Origin: Hydrogenophaga taeniospiralis CCUG 15921
GTDB taxonomy: Bacteria > Pseudomonadota > Gammaproteobacteria > Burkholderiales > Burkholderiaceae_C
Direction of reading: 5' to 3'
Assembly (NCBI RefSeq): GCF_001592305.1
Contig: NZ_BCWR01000001.1
Coordinates: 620,001 to 684,000 of the forward strand
DNA: 64,000 nt
Below the pieces are notes generated by a model. The model searched no databases, was not told the DNA's origin, and was given only the letters and a program-made list of their open reading frames with translations. A program made the translations under genes and the position numbers. Positions 17,240 through 29,913 of this stretch are shown in pieces. Within the stretch, counting starts at the first letter, position 1. Every line of letters begins with the position of its first letter.

Positions 17240-17628
17240 TGGTGGAGCTGGGGGGATTTGAACCCCCGTCCGCAAGCCTTCTTCGCGCAGTTCTACATGT
17301 GTAGCCGTCTGATTTGAATCTCGCTTCCTGAATCGCGCAGCGGCACGCTACACAGGACGCCAGCAACCTTGAATCTTGTTGTGCGCCAAGTTACCCGACG
17401 CCCAACCAGCCTATTGAATTATCTTTGCAGCCTGGACTCTCGCGGCTTGCGCCGTTTGAACCCTTGCCCAGCCCATAGGCCTGCTGTTGCAAAGCTCACC
17501 GGCAATTAAGCGGCGAGTGCGAAACGTTCGTCGTTTGCAGTTAGTTTTTTTCTGCGGTTTTACGAGGTGACAGAACCTCGACATGCCCTGCTGCGTGTCC
17601 GAACCCACGTCGAAACCAGTGCAGCCCC
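17240..17628 (-). ncRNA. ssrA: Transfer-messenger RNA (tmRNA)
   Basis: This 389-base RNA rescues stalled ribosomes and tags the unfinished protein. The 5' GGGGCTG pairs with CAGCTCC ahead of the encoded ACCA end, and the T arm reads GGGGGTTCAAATCCCCC. The tag frame is at 17538-17506 and encodes ANDERFALAA followed by TAA. The tag ends in the usual small residues recognised by ClpXP. The gene starts only 14 bases beyond the gph stop codon, so its promoter must lie within the end of gph unless it is processed from a longer transcript. Confidence 0.97.
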
Positions 17629-17641
17629 TGAGTGACCAAGT

Positions 17642-18319
17642 TTAAGGCAGTTCCAGCAATTGCAAGACCTGCAGGGGCGAAAAAACCTCGGCGTCGGCAC
17701 CCCAGGTCGATGCGTCGGCCCCCAGTCCGAGGTAACCGTAGTGCGCAGCCACCGTGGGCATGCCGGCGGCCCGCCCGGCCTGGATGTCGCGCTGATCATC
17801 CCCCACGTAAAGGCACTGCGCCGGCAGCACCTCCAGGCGCCGGGCGGCCTCCAGCAGTGGCTCGGGATGGGGTTTGGCGTGAGGGGTCGTGTCACCGCTG
17901 ACGATGGTGCCCGCAGTGTCAAAAAGGCGCATGGCCCGGGTCAACGGCGTGGTGAAGCGGTGGGACTTGTTGGTCACCACCCCCCATAGCAGCCCGCCTT
18001 GCACCAGCGCCTCCAGCAGTTGATCCACTTCATGGAAGGGCCGGGTGCGCTCCGTCAGACAGGCTTCGTAGTGGGCAAAAAACTCCTGTTTGAGCGGTTC
18101 ATAGCCGGCATGATCCGGATCGATATCAAAAGCCACACGCAACATGCCCCGAGCCCCAGCGCCGGCCAGTGGTCGGTAGCGCTCCGGCGGCAGCGGGGCC
18201 AGACCACGCTCGGTGCGCATGGCGTCGGCCGCCGCACCCAGATCGGGTGCGCTGTCGATCAAAGTGCCATCCAGGTCAAACAACACGGCCCGAATACCGC
18301 GGAACACGCGACCGGTCAT
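17642..18319 (-). CDS. gph: HAD-family phosphatase, phosphoglycolate phosphatase type
   Basis: A 225-residue haloacid-dehalogenase phosphatase. Motif I is [14 protein letters not shown] near residue 15 with the nucleophilic Asp, motif II is the Thr in [10 protein letters not shown], the Lys lies in [10 protein letters not shown] and motif IV in [17 protein letters not shown]. The family sequence best fits Gph, which removes 2-phosphoglycolate formed in DNA repair; related substrates cannot be excluded. The ATG at 18319 overlaps the ubiG stop by four bases, so ubiG and gph are one operon. ssrA follows 14 bases later. Confidence 0.85.
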   Translation of the reverse strand: MTGRVFRGIRAVLFDLDGTLIDSAPDLGAAADAMRTERGLAPLPPERYRPLAGAGARGMLRVAFDIDPDHAGYEPLKQEFFAHYEACLTERTRPFHEVDQLLEALVQGGLLWGVVTNKSHRFTTPLTRAMRLFDTAGTIVSGDTTPHAKPHPEPLLEAARRLEVLPAQCLYVGDDQRDIQAGRAAGMPTVAAHYGYLGLGADASTWGADAEVFSPLQVLQLLELP

Positions 18320-19023
18320 GGCTTTTGTGTCGCGATCAGGTAGTTCACGCTGGTGTCCTGACTCAGCCAGTAACGTTGGGTGAGCGGGTTGAACTCCATG
18401 CCACGCGTCTGCATCAATTCCAGCCCGGCGGCACGGCAATGGCTGGCCAACTCGCCGGGCCGGATCATTTTGGCGTACTCGTGCGTGCCCTTGGGCAGCA
18501 TCTGCAGCAGATACTCCGCACCGACGATGGCAAACAGGAACGACTTCGGGTTGCGGTTGATGGTGGAAAAAAACACCCATCCCCCGGGCTTGACCAGCTC
18601 CGAGCAAGCCCGCACCACGGAAGCCGGGTCCGGCACGTGCTCCAGCATTTCCATGCAAGTCACCACATCAAAGACGCCGGGCTGCTCCAGCGCTATAGCC
18701 TCTGCGCTGATTTCCCGGTAGCTCACGTTCTGCGTACCCACCTCCAGCGCGTGGAGCTGGGCCACTTTCAGCGCTTTGACGGCCAGATCAATGCCGGTGA
18801 CCTGCGCACCCTTGCGCGCCATGGAATCCGACAGGATTCCGCCGCCACACCCCACATCGAGCACCTTTTTTCCACTCAGGCCTGCCAGCCCATCGATCCA
18901 GCCCAGACGCAAGGGGTTGATCTGGTGCAGGGGCCTGAACTCACTCTCAGGATCCCACCAGCGATGGGCGAGGTCGGAGAATTTGGCCAGTTCGGCGGGA
19001 TCGGCATTGACAGTTGGATTCAT
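18316..19023 (-). CDS. ubiG: Ubiquinone biosynthesis O-methyltransferase
   Basis: UbiG carries out two O-methylations in ubiquinone synthesis using S-adenosylmethionine. The 235-residue protein has the recognisable opening [20 protein letters not shown], the SAM-binding motif [24 protein letters not shown] (motif post I), the [13 protein letters not shown] motif, and [23 protein letters not shown] in the C-terminal half. ATG at 19023 is favoured; a GTG five codons upstream is possible. The downstream gph overlaps by four bases. Confidence 0.95.
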   Translation of the reverse strand: MNPTVNADPAELAKFSDLAHRWWDPESEFRPLHQINPLRLGWIDGLAGLSGKKVLDVGCGGGILSDSMARKGAQVTGIDLAVKALKVAQLHALEVGTQNVSYREISAEAIALEQPGVFDVVTCMEMLEHVPDPASVVRACSELVKPGGWVFFSTINRNPKSFLFAIVGAEYLLQMLPKGTHEYAKMIRPGELASHCRAAGLELMQTRGMEFNPLTQRYWLSQDTSVNYLIATQKP

Positions 19024-19044
19024 GCCGCCAATTTTCACATGGCT

Positions 19045-20292
19045 TCAGGGTTGCAGACCGTGTTGATCGGCAAAACGCCGCCGCTCCGCCATGACTTCCC
19101 GCCGCGTGATGCATGCCTTGGGCGCGGTCGCGTTTCGAGCCTTCCAATGGTTCCGGTATGCAGGGTTCTGGTAAGGATCTGCCACGACGTAACCGGAGCG
19201 CCCCACACACGGTCCACTGGGTGGACAGTCTTTCCATGTCGCCCCAAAAACGATGCGCCCGTCGCGGGTCAGCCCGGGGAAAGCGCTGGCCAGCACCAGG
19301 GTGCGCAAATCCTCCACCTGAAACGCGCCGGTCTCGGGAGGCAAGCGCCGATCGAGAAAGTACACGCTGGAATTGGAGGTGTAGACCAACATCGCAGGTG
19401 CGCTGGTCGCGAACCCAAACACAGCCTTGCCAGGGGTGGCACGCAGGTCCCACCTCAAATCGCAGGGGTGCTCTTCATCCAAAGCCCCCGTGGCCAAGCC
19501 ATACACGCGCATGCTCGGTCGACCCTGTCGCGGATTGATCGGTATGGCCGAGAATTCCAGGCCATCGACCGAAATCATGGGTAAGGTGTACACATTGCCA
19601 TCGACGCTCTGCCTGTGAGCACAGATGAATTGCGCACCGGTGTCGTGCACGACATCAACCCGCCCACCGTGGTCCCGCAACCCCAGGGTTCGGACCTGCA
19701 GTGGGCCCGTCCCCTGCCCCGTGCGGTCCCCCTGCGGCCAACTCATGGACCGGATCCAGATCAACGACGGGTCTGGGACTTCTGCAGCCGGAAGCTCCGA
19801 GGCAGCGGCATAAAACCCCCGCATTCCCCCCGCAAACAGGGGCTGCGATTTTTTCTGCCGATGCAGAACATCAGACAACCGGTAGTGACTCCCGTTCACA
19901 TCCACCAGGAAACGCCAACTCCCCTGTACCGGAAACGCCTCGTTGCTCAAGGGTGTGCGGTAAGCCTGCAAAGCTCCCGATGGTTCGACCGGCAGCTCGA
20001 TCAAAGACACATGCCCGAGCAAACTGCCCGAGAAGGACCTCAGCACAAAGCGCCCGTCAGGGCTAATGCGTTCGTAAGATCCCAAGGCGGCCATGCCATT
20101 GCTGTCCTTCCCGACCACGGCTGGGTCGAGGGCGAGGTAGCTGACGGGATCGATGCACGCGTCAGGGTCGCGCGTGTCGGCTTGGCCGGTAACGGCTGCC
20201 AAACACAGCGCGCAGGCCAGCGCGATCAACCGCCCCACCTGACCCGCTGACAGGAAAGGCTGTCGATCACTTGAAGCACCCTTGAAGCTCAC
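19045..20292 (-). CDS. Secreted protein of unknown function
   Basis: A 415-residue protein with an N-terminal signal segment (residues about 20-40, LIALACALCLAAVTGQA) and no further membrane helices. The mature part has repeated short beta-rich units with Asp/Gly turns (SPDGRFVLRSF, VDGNVYTLPMISVDGLEF, TRDGRIVFGATW), suggesting a beta-propeller-like fold, and cysteines that could pair (DACID, HPCDL, DCPPSGPCVG). I do not recognise a family. Its start overlaps the stop of the adjacent lipoprotein gene by four bases, so they are translated together. Pair and function are unknown. Confidence 0.65.
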   Translation of the reverse strand: MSFKGASSDRQPFLSAGQVGRLIALACALCLAAVTGQADTRDPDACIDPVSYLALDPAVVGKDSNGMAALGSYERISPDGRFVLRSFSGSLLGHVSLIELPVEPSGALQAYRTPLSNEAFPVQGSWRFLVDVNGSHYRLSDVLHRQKKSQPLFAGGMRGFYAAASELPAAEVPDPSLIWIRSMSWPQGDRTGQGTGPLQVRTLGLRDHGGRVDVVHDTGAQFICAHRQSVDGNVYTLPMISVDGLEFSAIPINPRQGRPSMRVYGLATGALDEEHPCDLRWDLRATPGKAVFGFATSAPAMLVYTSNSSVYFLDRRLPPETGAFQVEDLRTLVLASAFPGLTRDGRIVFGATWKDCPPSGPCVGRSGYVVADPYQNPAYRNHWKARNATAPKACITRREVMAERRRFADQHGLQP

Positions 20293-20858
20293 CTGGGTTC
20301 CTCCCGGTTGAGCCGGGGCCCTGGCCTGGCGCTTTTCGACGTTTCATGCAACAAAGCGCGGCGCCGAAATTCCAGGGAGTCCCGCCACGCGGTATCGGGC
20401 ATGACGCCCAGGATGGGCCATGTATGCATGCTGAAGTCGAGAAATACCAGGCTGTAAGGCAGGTGATCAACCCGACTCCAGAGCGAATGACACTCGGCCG
20501 GCAGATCATGCAGCCGCTGGCGGTCGGTGCCATCAAGCCCGGACGCGACCAAGGCGTCATCCCACTCCGACGCCGGCACCCGCGGGTCTTTCAACGCAAG
20601 CACCTGGAAGTGGGACTCTTCTGCCACGGCCCTCATACGAGGCCACTCGTGAAGGCTATACACCATGCGCGGCGACAACAGCATCGCCACAGTAGCCTGC
20701 GTTGGCACCCCGGTAGGGCCCGCCAACAGACAGTGGCGCTCAAGCGCCGTCGCATCCCGCACCGGATACCCCTCGTGTGGGCTTTCAGCCGGTCTGGGTG
20801 CAGCTGTGCCACAGGCGACCAGTGCCAGGCACCACAGGCAAAACAACAACCGGTTCAT
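20289..20858 (-). CDS. Lipoprotein of unknown function
   Basis: A 189-residue protein with a clear type II signal: NRLLFCLWCLALVACGTAA, where LVAC is the lipobox and Cys the lipidated residue. The mature part has a short Pro-rich start and no known domain that I can recognise. I chose the ATG at 20858 because the longer frame to 20885 would run into the OmpA-family terminator hairpin. It is coupled by a four-base overlap to the following secreted-protein gene. Confidence 0.7.
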   Translation of the reverse strand: MNRLLFCLWCLALVACGTAAPRPAESPHEGYPVRDATALERHCLLAGPTGVPTQATVAMLLSPRMVYSLHEWPRMRAVAEESHFQVLALKDPRVPASEWDDALVASGLDGTDRQRLHDLPAECHSLWSRVDHLPYSLVFLDFSMHTWPILGVMPDTAWRDSLEFRRRALLHETSKSARPGPRLNREEPR

Positions 20859-20878
20859 GGATCGACGACCAGAAAAAA

Positions 20879-20904
20879 GCCCCATGTGCTTTCACACATG
20901 GGGC
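20879..20904 (-). terminator. Rho-independent terminator of the ompA-like gene
   Basis: Ten-base arms (GCCCCATGTG and CACATGGGGC) around a six-base loop are followed on the minus strand by six T (20873-20878). It lies 31 bases after the OmpA-like stop codon. Confidence 0.92.
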
Positions 20905-20934
20905 CTTGCGTCAAAAACGCAGCAAGCGCGGTAC

Positions 20935-21585
20935 TTAGTTGCCGGCGCGGGTGCCCACAACTTCCACTTCCACGCGACGGTTCTTGGCGCGACCTTCACG
21001 GGTGCCGTTGTCGGCCACCGGCTGGGACTCGCCCTTGCCTTCGGTGTAGATGCGATTGCTTTCGATGCCCTTGCTCACCAGATAAGCCTTGACAGCTTCG
21101 GCGCGGCGATTGGACAGCGACTGGTTGTATTTGTCAGAGCCAACGGAGTCGGTGTGACCCACGGCAATCACGACTTCCAGATTGATACCGGAAACCTTGC
21201 CAGCCAGATCATCCAGCTTCGCCTTGCCTTCGGGCTTGAGCACAGCTTTGTCGAAATCGAAGAATGCATCTGCTGCATACGTCACCTTGGTGGCCACGGG
21301 TGCGGGAGCAGGTGCGGGAGCTGGGGCCGGTGCAGGAGCGGCCACTGGAGCGGGAGCAGGTGCCGGGGCCGGCACGATGGCGCCATCGCAATCCTTGGCC
21401 GCCGTGGCAGGCGTCCAGCTGGAATTGCGCCAGCACAGAGTGCCGTCGCCATTCTTCCATTGAAGATTGCCATGGCCGCTGCGCCAGTTGTCGTTGGTTT
21501 CGGTGCCACTGGAGGGCGCAGCAAAAGCACTCGTCGCCAGAGCAGCGGATGCAATCAACATTGCCACTTTGTTCAGTTTATTCAT
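20935..21585 (-). CDS. OmpA-family peptidoglycan-binding protein without a beta-barrel
   Basis: A 216-residue envelope protein. A signal peptide (NKLNKVAMLIASAALATSAFA) is followed by a short region with two Cys (TLCW, KDCDG), an Ala-Pro repeat linker of about 30 residues, and a C-terminal OmpA domain: FFDFDKAVLKPEGKAKLDDL, VVIAVGHTDSVGSDKYNQSL, SNRRAEAVKAYLVSKGI and KNRRVEVEV. The Asp and Arg that bind diaminopimelate in this family are in the NRRAEAV region. It probably ties the outer membrane to the cell wall. The ATG at 21585 has AGAGGAA upstream. The gene is divergent from gyrA. Confidence 0.9.
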   Translation of the reverse strand: MNKLNKVAMLIASAALATSAFAAPSSGTETNDNWRSGHGNLQWKNGDGTLCWRNSSWTPATAAKDCDGAIVPAPAPAPAPVAAPAPAPAPAPAPAPVATKVTYAADAFFDFDKAVLKPEGKAKLDDLAGKVSGINLEVVIAVGHTDSVGSDKYNQSLSNRRAEAVKAYLVSKGIESNRIYTEGKGESQPVADNGTREGRAKNRRVEVEVVGTRAGN

Positions 21586-21846
21586 GGTTTTTCCTCTTGG
21601 TATTGCCCCAGACGGGCTGCTATTGACAATGACGCTTGAAGTGACCACCACTCAACACGTTGAATTTATTGTGCCACAAGCAACTATAGCCTTCTGTGCG
21701 CTGCCAGACCGTGTTGTAACCACATTCTGCTGACCCAACTCATTCGTTGCTGAAGCACAACAAACCTGCCAATTCAAGCCTGCGTCCCGCCACCACTAAA
21801 ATGAGCGGTTGCCTTTTGGCTCACACACGTACACCAGCACCCGTTC

Positions 21847-24485
<2,639 letters not shown>

Positions 24486-24489
<4 letters not shown>

Positions 24490-25592
24490 CGCGTCCCTAC
24501 AATTTTTCCGCCGGTCCGGCCGCCATGCCGGCCGAGGTGCTGCAACAGGCCGCCGCCGAGATGCTCGACTGGCAAGGCAGCGGCATGAGCGTGATGGAAA
24601 TGAGCCACCGCGGCAAGGAATTCAAGTCCATCATTGAGGCGGCCGAATCGGATCTGCGCGAACTGCTGGCCGTTCCGGCCCATTTCCGCATCCTGTTCAT
24701 GCAGGGCGGTGGCCTGGCCGAAAACGCCATCGTGCCGCTGAACCTCTCGCGTGGTGGGGCGGTGGACTTTGTGGTCACCGGCAGCTGGAGCCAGAAGTCG
24801 TTCAAGGAAGCCGGCAAGTACTGCGAGACCCGCCTGGCCGCCAGCAATGCGGCACAGGCACACACCGAATTGCCCGACCCCGCTTCGTGGCGGCTCAGCC
24901 GCGATGCCCAGTACGTGCATCTCTGCAGCAACGAAACCATCAACGGCATCGAAGTTCATCACCTGCCCGACCTCAAGGCGCTGGGCAGCGATGCGCCGCT
25001 GGTGATCGACTTTTCATCGCACGTCGCATCGCGGCCCGTTGACTGGTCGCGCGTCAGCCTGGCTTTTGGCGGCGCGCAGAAAAACCTGGGGCCAGCCGGT
25101 CTCACGCTGGTGGTGGTGCGCGAGGATCTGTTGGGGCACGCGCTGCCCATCTGCCCGAGTGCGTTCGACTACAAGACCGTGGCCGACAACGGATCCATGT
25201 ACAACACGCCCCCCACCTACGCCATCTACATGGCTGGCCTGACCTTCCAGTGGCTCAAGCGCCAGACCGAGGGTGAACTCTGCGGTGTGGCGGCCATGGA
25301 GCAGCGCAACCTGGCCAAGGCGGCCCTGCTCTACGATTTCATCGACCAGTCGCAGCTGTATGTCAACAAGGTGGCCGGGAACTGCCGCTCGCGCATGAAC
25401 GTGCCTTTTTTTCTGCGCGATGAGTCGCGCAACGAAGCCTTCCTGGCGGGCGCCAAGGCCGCAGGTCTGTTGCAGCTCAAGGGCCACAAATCGGTCGGCG
25501 GCATGCGGGCCAGCATCTACAACGCCCTGCCGCTGGCGGGCGTGCAGGCGCTGGTGACCTACATGCGCGACTTTGAAAAAACCCGGGCCTGA
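24486..25592 (+). CDS. serC: Phosphoserine aminotransferase
   Basis: SerC converts 3-phosphohydroxypyruvate and glutamate to phosphoserine, and also serves pyridoxal phosphate synthesis. The 368-residue protein starts [20 protein letters not shown], has [13 protein letters not shown], and carries the pyridoxal-phosphate lysine in [20 protein letters not shown]. The C-terminal [17 protein letters not shown] is the usual closing motif. It overlaps the gyrA stop and lies four bases before pheA, so gyrA-serC-pheA are likely cotranscribed. Confidence 0.97.
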
Positions 25593-25596
25593 CCCC

Positions 25597-26694
25597 ATGA
25601 CGCAACCCACACAGTCCGAGGCCCTCGGAGCCCTGCGCGTCCAGATCGATTCGCTCGACCAGCAGTTGCTGTCGCTGCTCAACCAGCGTGCAAGGGTGGC
25701 CGAGCAGGTGGGCGAGATCAAGCGCGCCGAAGGCTCGCCCTTCTTCCGTCCGGATCGCGTCGCCCAGGTCATCGAGAAAATCCAGGCAGCCAACCAGGGG
25801 CCGCTGCTCAACCAGCACGTGGCCTCCATCTGGCGCGAAATCATGTCGGCATGCCTGGCGCTGGAAGCGCCACAGCGGGTCGCTGTGCTCGGGCCGCAGG
25901 GAACGTTCTGCGAACAGGCGGCGATCGAGTTTTTCGGTGGCGCCGCCAACCTGATCTACTGTGCCAACTTCGACGAGGTGTTCCACGCCACAGCGGCGGG
26001 TACCGCCCAGTACGGTGTGGTGGGCATGGAAAATTCCACCGAAGGCGTGGTGGCCCGTTCGCTGGACCTGTTCCTGCGCTCGCCGGTACACGTCGTGGGC
26101 GAGGTCAGCCTGCTGGTGCGGCACAACCTGCTGCGTCAGGTGAACGACCTCAACGGTATCGAAGTCGTCATGGCGCACCCGCAGGCGCTCGCGCAATGCC
26201 AGAACTGGCTGAGCCAGCACCTGCCCAACGCCGAGCGCCGCGCCGTGGACAGCAACGCCGAAGGCGCCCGCCTGGCGGCCACCAACCCTGCCTGGGCCGG
26301 ACTGGCCAGCGAACGTGCCGCCGCGCAGTTCGGTCTGCACATCGTGGCCCATGCGATCCAGGACGAGGCCTACAACCGCACGCGTTTCGCCGTGATCTGC
26401 CTGCCCCAGACGCTGGCCATGCCACCCGCCACCGGCAAGGACTGCACCAGCCTCGTGGTGTCGGTGCCCAACCGGCCAGGCGCGGTGCACGACCTGCTGG
26501 TGCCGCTGAAGAACAACGGCGTGTCCATGACGCGCTTCGAGTCGCGCCCCGCCAAATCCGGGCAGTGGGAGTACTACTTCTACATCGACATCGCCGGCCA
26601 CCCCTCTCAGCCGCACGTGGCGGCTGCTCTCGAAGAGCTGAAGGGACTGTGCGCGTTCTACAAGGTGCTGGGTGCGTACCCGGTCAGCGAATAA
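25597..26694 (+). CDS. pheA: Bifunctional chorismate mutase / prephenate dehydratase
   Basis: PheA catalyses two steps to phenylalanine. The 365-residue protein has an AroQ-type chorismate mutase domain (residues about 10-95: LRVQIDSLDQQLLSLLNQRARVA), a prephenate dehydratase domain (about 100-280: VAVLGPQGTFCEQAA, GVVGMENSTEGVV, ASERAAAQFGL) and a C-terminal ACT domain (about 285-360: SLVVSVPNRPGAVHDLLVPL, FESRPAKSGQWEYYFYIDI) that senses phenylalanine. The ATG at 25597 starts four bases after the serC stop. hisC, often found after pheA in related genomes, is absent. Confidence 0.96.
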   Translation: MTQPTQSEALGALRVQIDSLDQQLLSLLNQRARVAEQVGEIKRAEGSPFFRPDRVAQVIEKIQAANQGPLLNQHVASIWREIMSACLALEAPQRVAVLGPQGTFCEQAAIEFFGGAANLIYCANFDEVFHATAAGTAQYGVVGMENSTEGVVARSLDLFLRSPVHVVGEVSLLVRHNLLRQVNDLNGIEVVMAHPQALAQCQNWLSQHLPNAERRAVDSNAEGARLAATNPAWAGLASERAAAQFGLHIVAHAIQDEAYNRTRFAVICLPQTLAMPPATGKDCTSLVVSVPNRPGAVHDLLVPLKNNGVSMTRFESRPAKSGQWEYYFYIDIAGHPSQPHVAAALEELKGLCAFYKVLGAYPVSE

Positions 26695-26755
26695 ATGAGC
26701 GCCCTCCTTCACACACCTTCTTTGCGCCCATTGGGGCTGCCCGCCGGGGGTCCCG

Positions 26756-27634
26756 ATGTTTGAACAATTGGGACTGATCGGTTGCGGCCTCATGGGTGGC
26801 TCGTTCGCACTGGCCCTCAAGAAAGCCGGACTGGTCAAGCGCGTCGTGGGCTACAGCAAGTCGCCATCCACCACCGAGCGGGCGCGCCAGATGGGCGTGA
26901 TCGACGTGGAGGCCCCTTCGGCCCTGCTGGCTGTCAGCGGCGCCGACCTGGTGTTGCTGGCGGTGCCGGTCTCAGCCACTGAAACGACCTTCAAGGCCAT
27001 CCGCCATCTGGTGGGACCGAACACGCTCATCATGGACGTGGGCTCGACCAAGCGCGAGGTGATCGACGCCGCGCGCCGCGTGCTGCGCGACCAGGTCGGT
27101 GTGTTCGTCCCCGCCCATCCGATCACAGGCAAGGAACTTGCCGGCGTGGAAAATGCCGATCCGGATCTGTACGCCGGACGCCAGGTCATTTTGACGCCCA
27201 TCGAACGCACGCAACCCGCCCAGCTGGACAAGGCTCACGCGGTCTGGACGGCGCTGGGTTGCCATGTCAAGCAGATGTCGCCCGAGGCCCATGACGCTGC
27301 CTATGCGGCCGTGAGTCACCTGCCGCACATGATCGCGTTTGCGCTGATGAACGCCGTCACCGGGCAGTCGCAGGGCGAGGAGTTCCTCTCGCTGGCTGGT
27401 CCGGGGTTTCGCGATTTCACCCGCATCGCGGCGAGTGATCCCAGCATCTGGCGCGACATCCTCATGTCCAACCGCGAAGAACTGCTCGCCCAGTCCAGGC
27501 ACTTCCAGCGGGCCCTGCATGCCTTTGAAACCGCGATCGCCGCGGACAACCCGGATGCGCTGGAGTCGCTGATCGACCGGGCCAGCACCTCGCGCGCCCA
27601 CTGGCGCATGAGCGCCATCAAACCCCGGAGCTGA
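26756..27634 (+). CDS. tyrA: Prephenate dehydrogenase
   Basis: TyrA oxidises prephenate to 4-hydroxyphenylpyruvate on the way to tyrosine. The 292-residue single-domain enzyme has the NAD-binding start [21 protein letters not shown], then [28 protein letters not shown], and the catalytic histidine in [18 protein letters not shown] second family motif is [20 protein letters not shown]. It has no chorismate mutase or ACT domain. It follows pheA by 61 bases that hold no gene, and precedes aroA-cmk by 46 bases. Confidence 0.95.
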   Translation: MFEQLGLIGCGLMGGSFALALKKAGLVKRVVGYSKSPSTTERARQMGVIDVEAPSALLAVSGADLVLLAVPVSATETTFKAIRHLVGPNTLIMDVGSTKREVIDAARRVLRDQVGVFVPAHPITGKELAGVENADPDLYAGRQVILTPIERTQPAQLDKAHAVWTALGCHVKQMSPEAHDAAYAAVSHLPHMIAFALMNAVTGQSQGEEFLSLAGPGFRDFTRIAASDPSIWRDILMSNREELLAQSRHFQRALHAFETAIAADNPDALESLIDRASTSRAHWRMSAIKPRS

Positions 27635-27680
27635 TCCGCCGTTTCCGCTGGTGCTCGCGCACCGCAAGCCCCCTTCGTGC

Positions 27681-29729
27681 ATGTATTCCATTGACCATCT
27701 CGACATACCGCCATTAAAGAGCGCTGGCGGCAGTGTCCGCCTGCCGGGCTCCAAGAGCATCTCCAACCGGGTGCTGCTGCTGGCGGCTCTGAGCGTGGGC
27801 CACACCGACATCACCGACCTGCTCGACTCGGACGACACACGCGTGATGCTGGCAGCCCTGGCACAGCTGGGTTGCCGCATCGAACCCCAGGACGACGGGG
27901 CGCTAAGGGTGCACGGGCTGGGCGGCACGCTGCCCGTGAAGACCGCGCAGCTGTTCCTGGGCAACGCCGGCACCGCCATGCGCCCGCTCACCGCGGCCCT
28001 GGCGCTGCTGGCCAGTCAGCACGGTGGCGCGTTCGAGCTCAGCGGCATCGCCCGCATGCACGAGCGGCCGATCGGTGACCTGGTGGACGCCCTGCGCCAA
28101 CTGGGTTGCCCGGTGGACTGTCTCGGCCAGGAGGGCTATCCGCCTCTGTGCCTGGGCAACGGTCAGCCGCAGGCGCTGAATCTCGGCTCACCCATCCGCG
28201 TGCGCGGCGATGTGTCCAGCCAGTTCCTGACCGCGCTGCTGCTGGCCCTGCCTCTGGTGGCCCGGCAGGACATCCACATCGACGTGGTCGGTGAACTGAT
28301 TTCCCGCCCCTACATCGAAATCACCCTCAACCTGCTGGAGAGGTTCGGCGTCCAGGTCCAGCGCCATGGCTGGTCGCGCTTCACCATTCCGGCGGGCAGC
28401 CGCTACACCTCGCCCGGGCGCATTCCCGTCGAAGGCGACGCGTCTTCGGCCAGTTACTTCATCGCGTTGGGCGCGCTGGCGCCCGCGTCGCCCGGCAGGG
28501 ACGGCATCACCATCGAGGGCGTGGGCCTGGCTTCCATCCAGGGCGACATCCGCTTCGTGGAAGCCGCCCGACTGATGGGCGCGCAGATCACCGGCGAGGC
28601 CAACCGGCTGCACATCCGGCGCGGCCGATGGCCGCTCCAGGCCATCGAGCTGGACTGCAACCACATCCCGGACGCGGCGATGACGCTGGCCGTGATGGCG
28701 CTCTACGCCGACGGCACCACCACCCTGCGCAACATCGCCAGTTGGCGCGTGAAAGAGACTGATCGCATCGTCGCCATGGCCACCGAATGCCGCAAGCTCG
28801 GCGCCACCGTGGAAGAAGGCGCGGATTTCATCCGCATCACCCCGCCGGCCACCCCGGCGCACTGGCGGGCCGCATCCATCCACACCTACGACGACCACCG
28901 GGTCGCCATGTGTTTTTCGCTCGCGGCGTTCAACCCGGCAAGCCTGCCGGTGCGCATCGAAGACCCGAAATGTGTGGCCAAGACCTTCCCGGACTACTTC
29001 GAGGCCCTGTTCGACGTGTGCCAGGCCGACGCCGCCCGCATTCCCGTGATCTGCATTGATGGCCCCACCGCCTCAGGCAAGGGCACCCTGGCTGCCGAGG
29101 TCGCGCAACGACTGGGCTACCACCTGCTGGATTCCGGCGCCCTGTACCGGCTGGTGGGTCTTGCAGCTGGCAAGGCCGGCCTGTCCACCGCGGAAGACGA
29201 TCTGCGCCAGCCTGATCAGGCCCAGCGCCTGGGCACGCTGGCGGCGGGGCTGCAGGTGCGCTTTGACGGCCCGCGCATCTGGCTCGATAGCGTGGAGGTG
29301 AGCGACGCGCTGCGCAGCGAAGTGGCCGGCATGGCGGCCTCACGCGTGTCGGCCGTGCCCGAGGTGCGCGCCGCCCTGCTCACCCTGCAGCACGGTTTTC
29401 GACGCCTGCCCGGGCTGGTGGCCGACGGGCGCGACATGGGCACCGTGATCTTTCCGGACGCGCCGCTCAAGGTGTACCTCACCGCGAGCGCCGAGCAGCG
29501 CGCCCAACGGCGATATAAGCAGTTGATTTCAAAGGGAATTGCTGCTAACATCGACAGTCTTTTGGCGGACTTGGAAAAGCGCGACCACCGGGACTCGTCC
29601 CGGGCACACGCGCCACTCAAGCCAGCCGAAGATGCCTTGCAACTGGACAATTCCGGGCTGGACGTCGAGCAATCGGTGCAGCAGGTCTTGAACTGGTGGC
29701 AAGGCAAAACGGTGTTCTCGGGCAACTGA
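27681..29729 (+). CDS. aroA: Fused EPSP synthase / cytidylate kinase (AroA-Cmk)
   Basis: One 682-residue chain carries two enzymes. Residues 1 to about 440 are AroA, which makes 5-enolpyruvylshikimate 3-phosphate: [17 protein letters not shown] near residue 20, [19 protein letters not shown] (glyphosate-region motif), [19 protein letters not shown], and [15 protein letters not shown]. Residues about 450 to 680 are Cmk, which phosphorylates CMP: the P-loop [35 protein letters not shown], and [21 protein letters not shown]. No stop or restart occurs at the junction. The ATG at 27681 gives the standard AroA N-terminus. rpsA follows, as cmk does elsewhere. Confidence 0.96.
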   Translation: MYSIDHLDIPPLKSAGGSVRLPGSKSISNRVLLLAALSVGHTDITDLLDSDDTRVMLAALAQLGCRIEPQDDGALRVHGLGGTLPVKTAQLFLGNAGTAMRPLTAALALLASQHGGAFELSGIARMHERPIGDLVDALRQLGCPVDCLGQEGYPPLCLGNGQPQALNLGSPIRVRGDVSSQFLTALLLALPLVARQDIHIDVVGELISRPYIEITLNLLERFGVQVQRHGWSRFTIPAGSRYTSPGRIPVEGDASSASYFIALGALAPASPGRDGITIEGVGLASIQGDIRFVEAARLMGAQITGEANRLHIRRGRWPLQAIELDCNHIPDAAMTLAVMALYADGTTTLRNIASWRVKETDRIVAMATECRKLGATVEEGADFIRITPPATPAHWRAASIHTYDDHRVAMCFSLAAFNPASLPVRIEDPKCVAKTFPDYFEALFDVCQADAARIPVICIDGPTASGKGTLAAEVAQRLGYHLLDSGALYRLVGLAAGKAGLSTAEDDLRQPDQAQRLGTLAAGLQVRFDGPRIWLDSVEVSDALRSEVAGMAASRVSAVPEVRAALLTLQHGFRRLPGLVADGRDMGTVIFPDAPLKVYLTASAEQRAQRRYKQLISKGIAANIDSLLADLEKRDHRDSSRAHAPLKPAEDALQLDNSGLDVEQSVQQVLNWWQGKTVFSGN

Positions 29730-29913
29730 GTCCACCACCTTGATGGCCCAGACGGCACGGCCGGGTGTTCACAACCCGCAGGCCCGATGGTTCTTTCACT
29801 TAACCCCGCGGTGTCACGCACCGCAACGTCAACGCCGCCCATCCGTCGATCTCCGTGCGAACCGCCTTCTGGTGGATCCGCGCCCGACTGTTTGAGCGGT
29901 TTTAGGAAATTCA

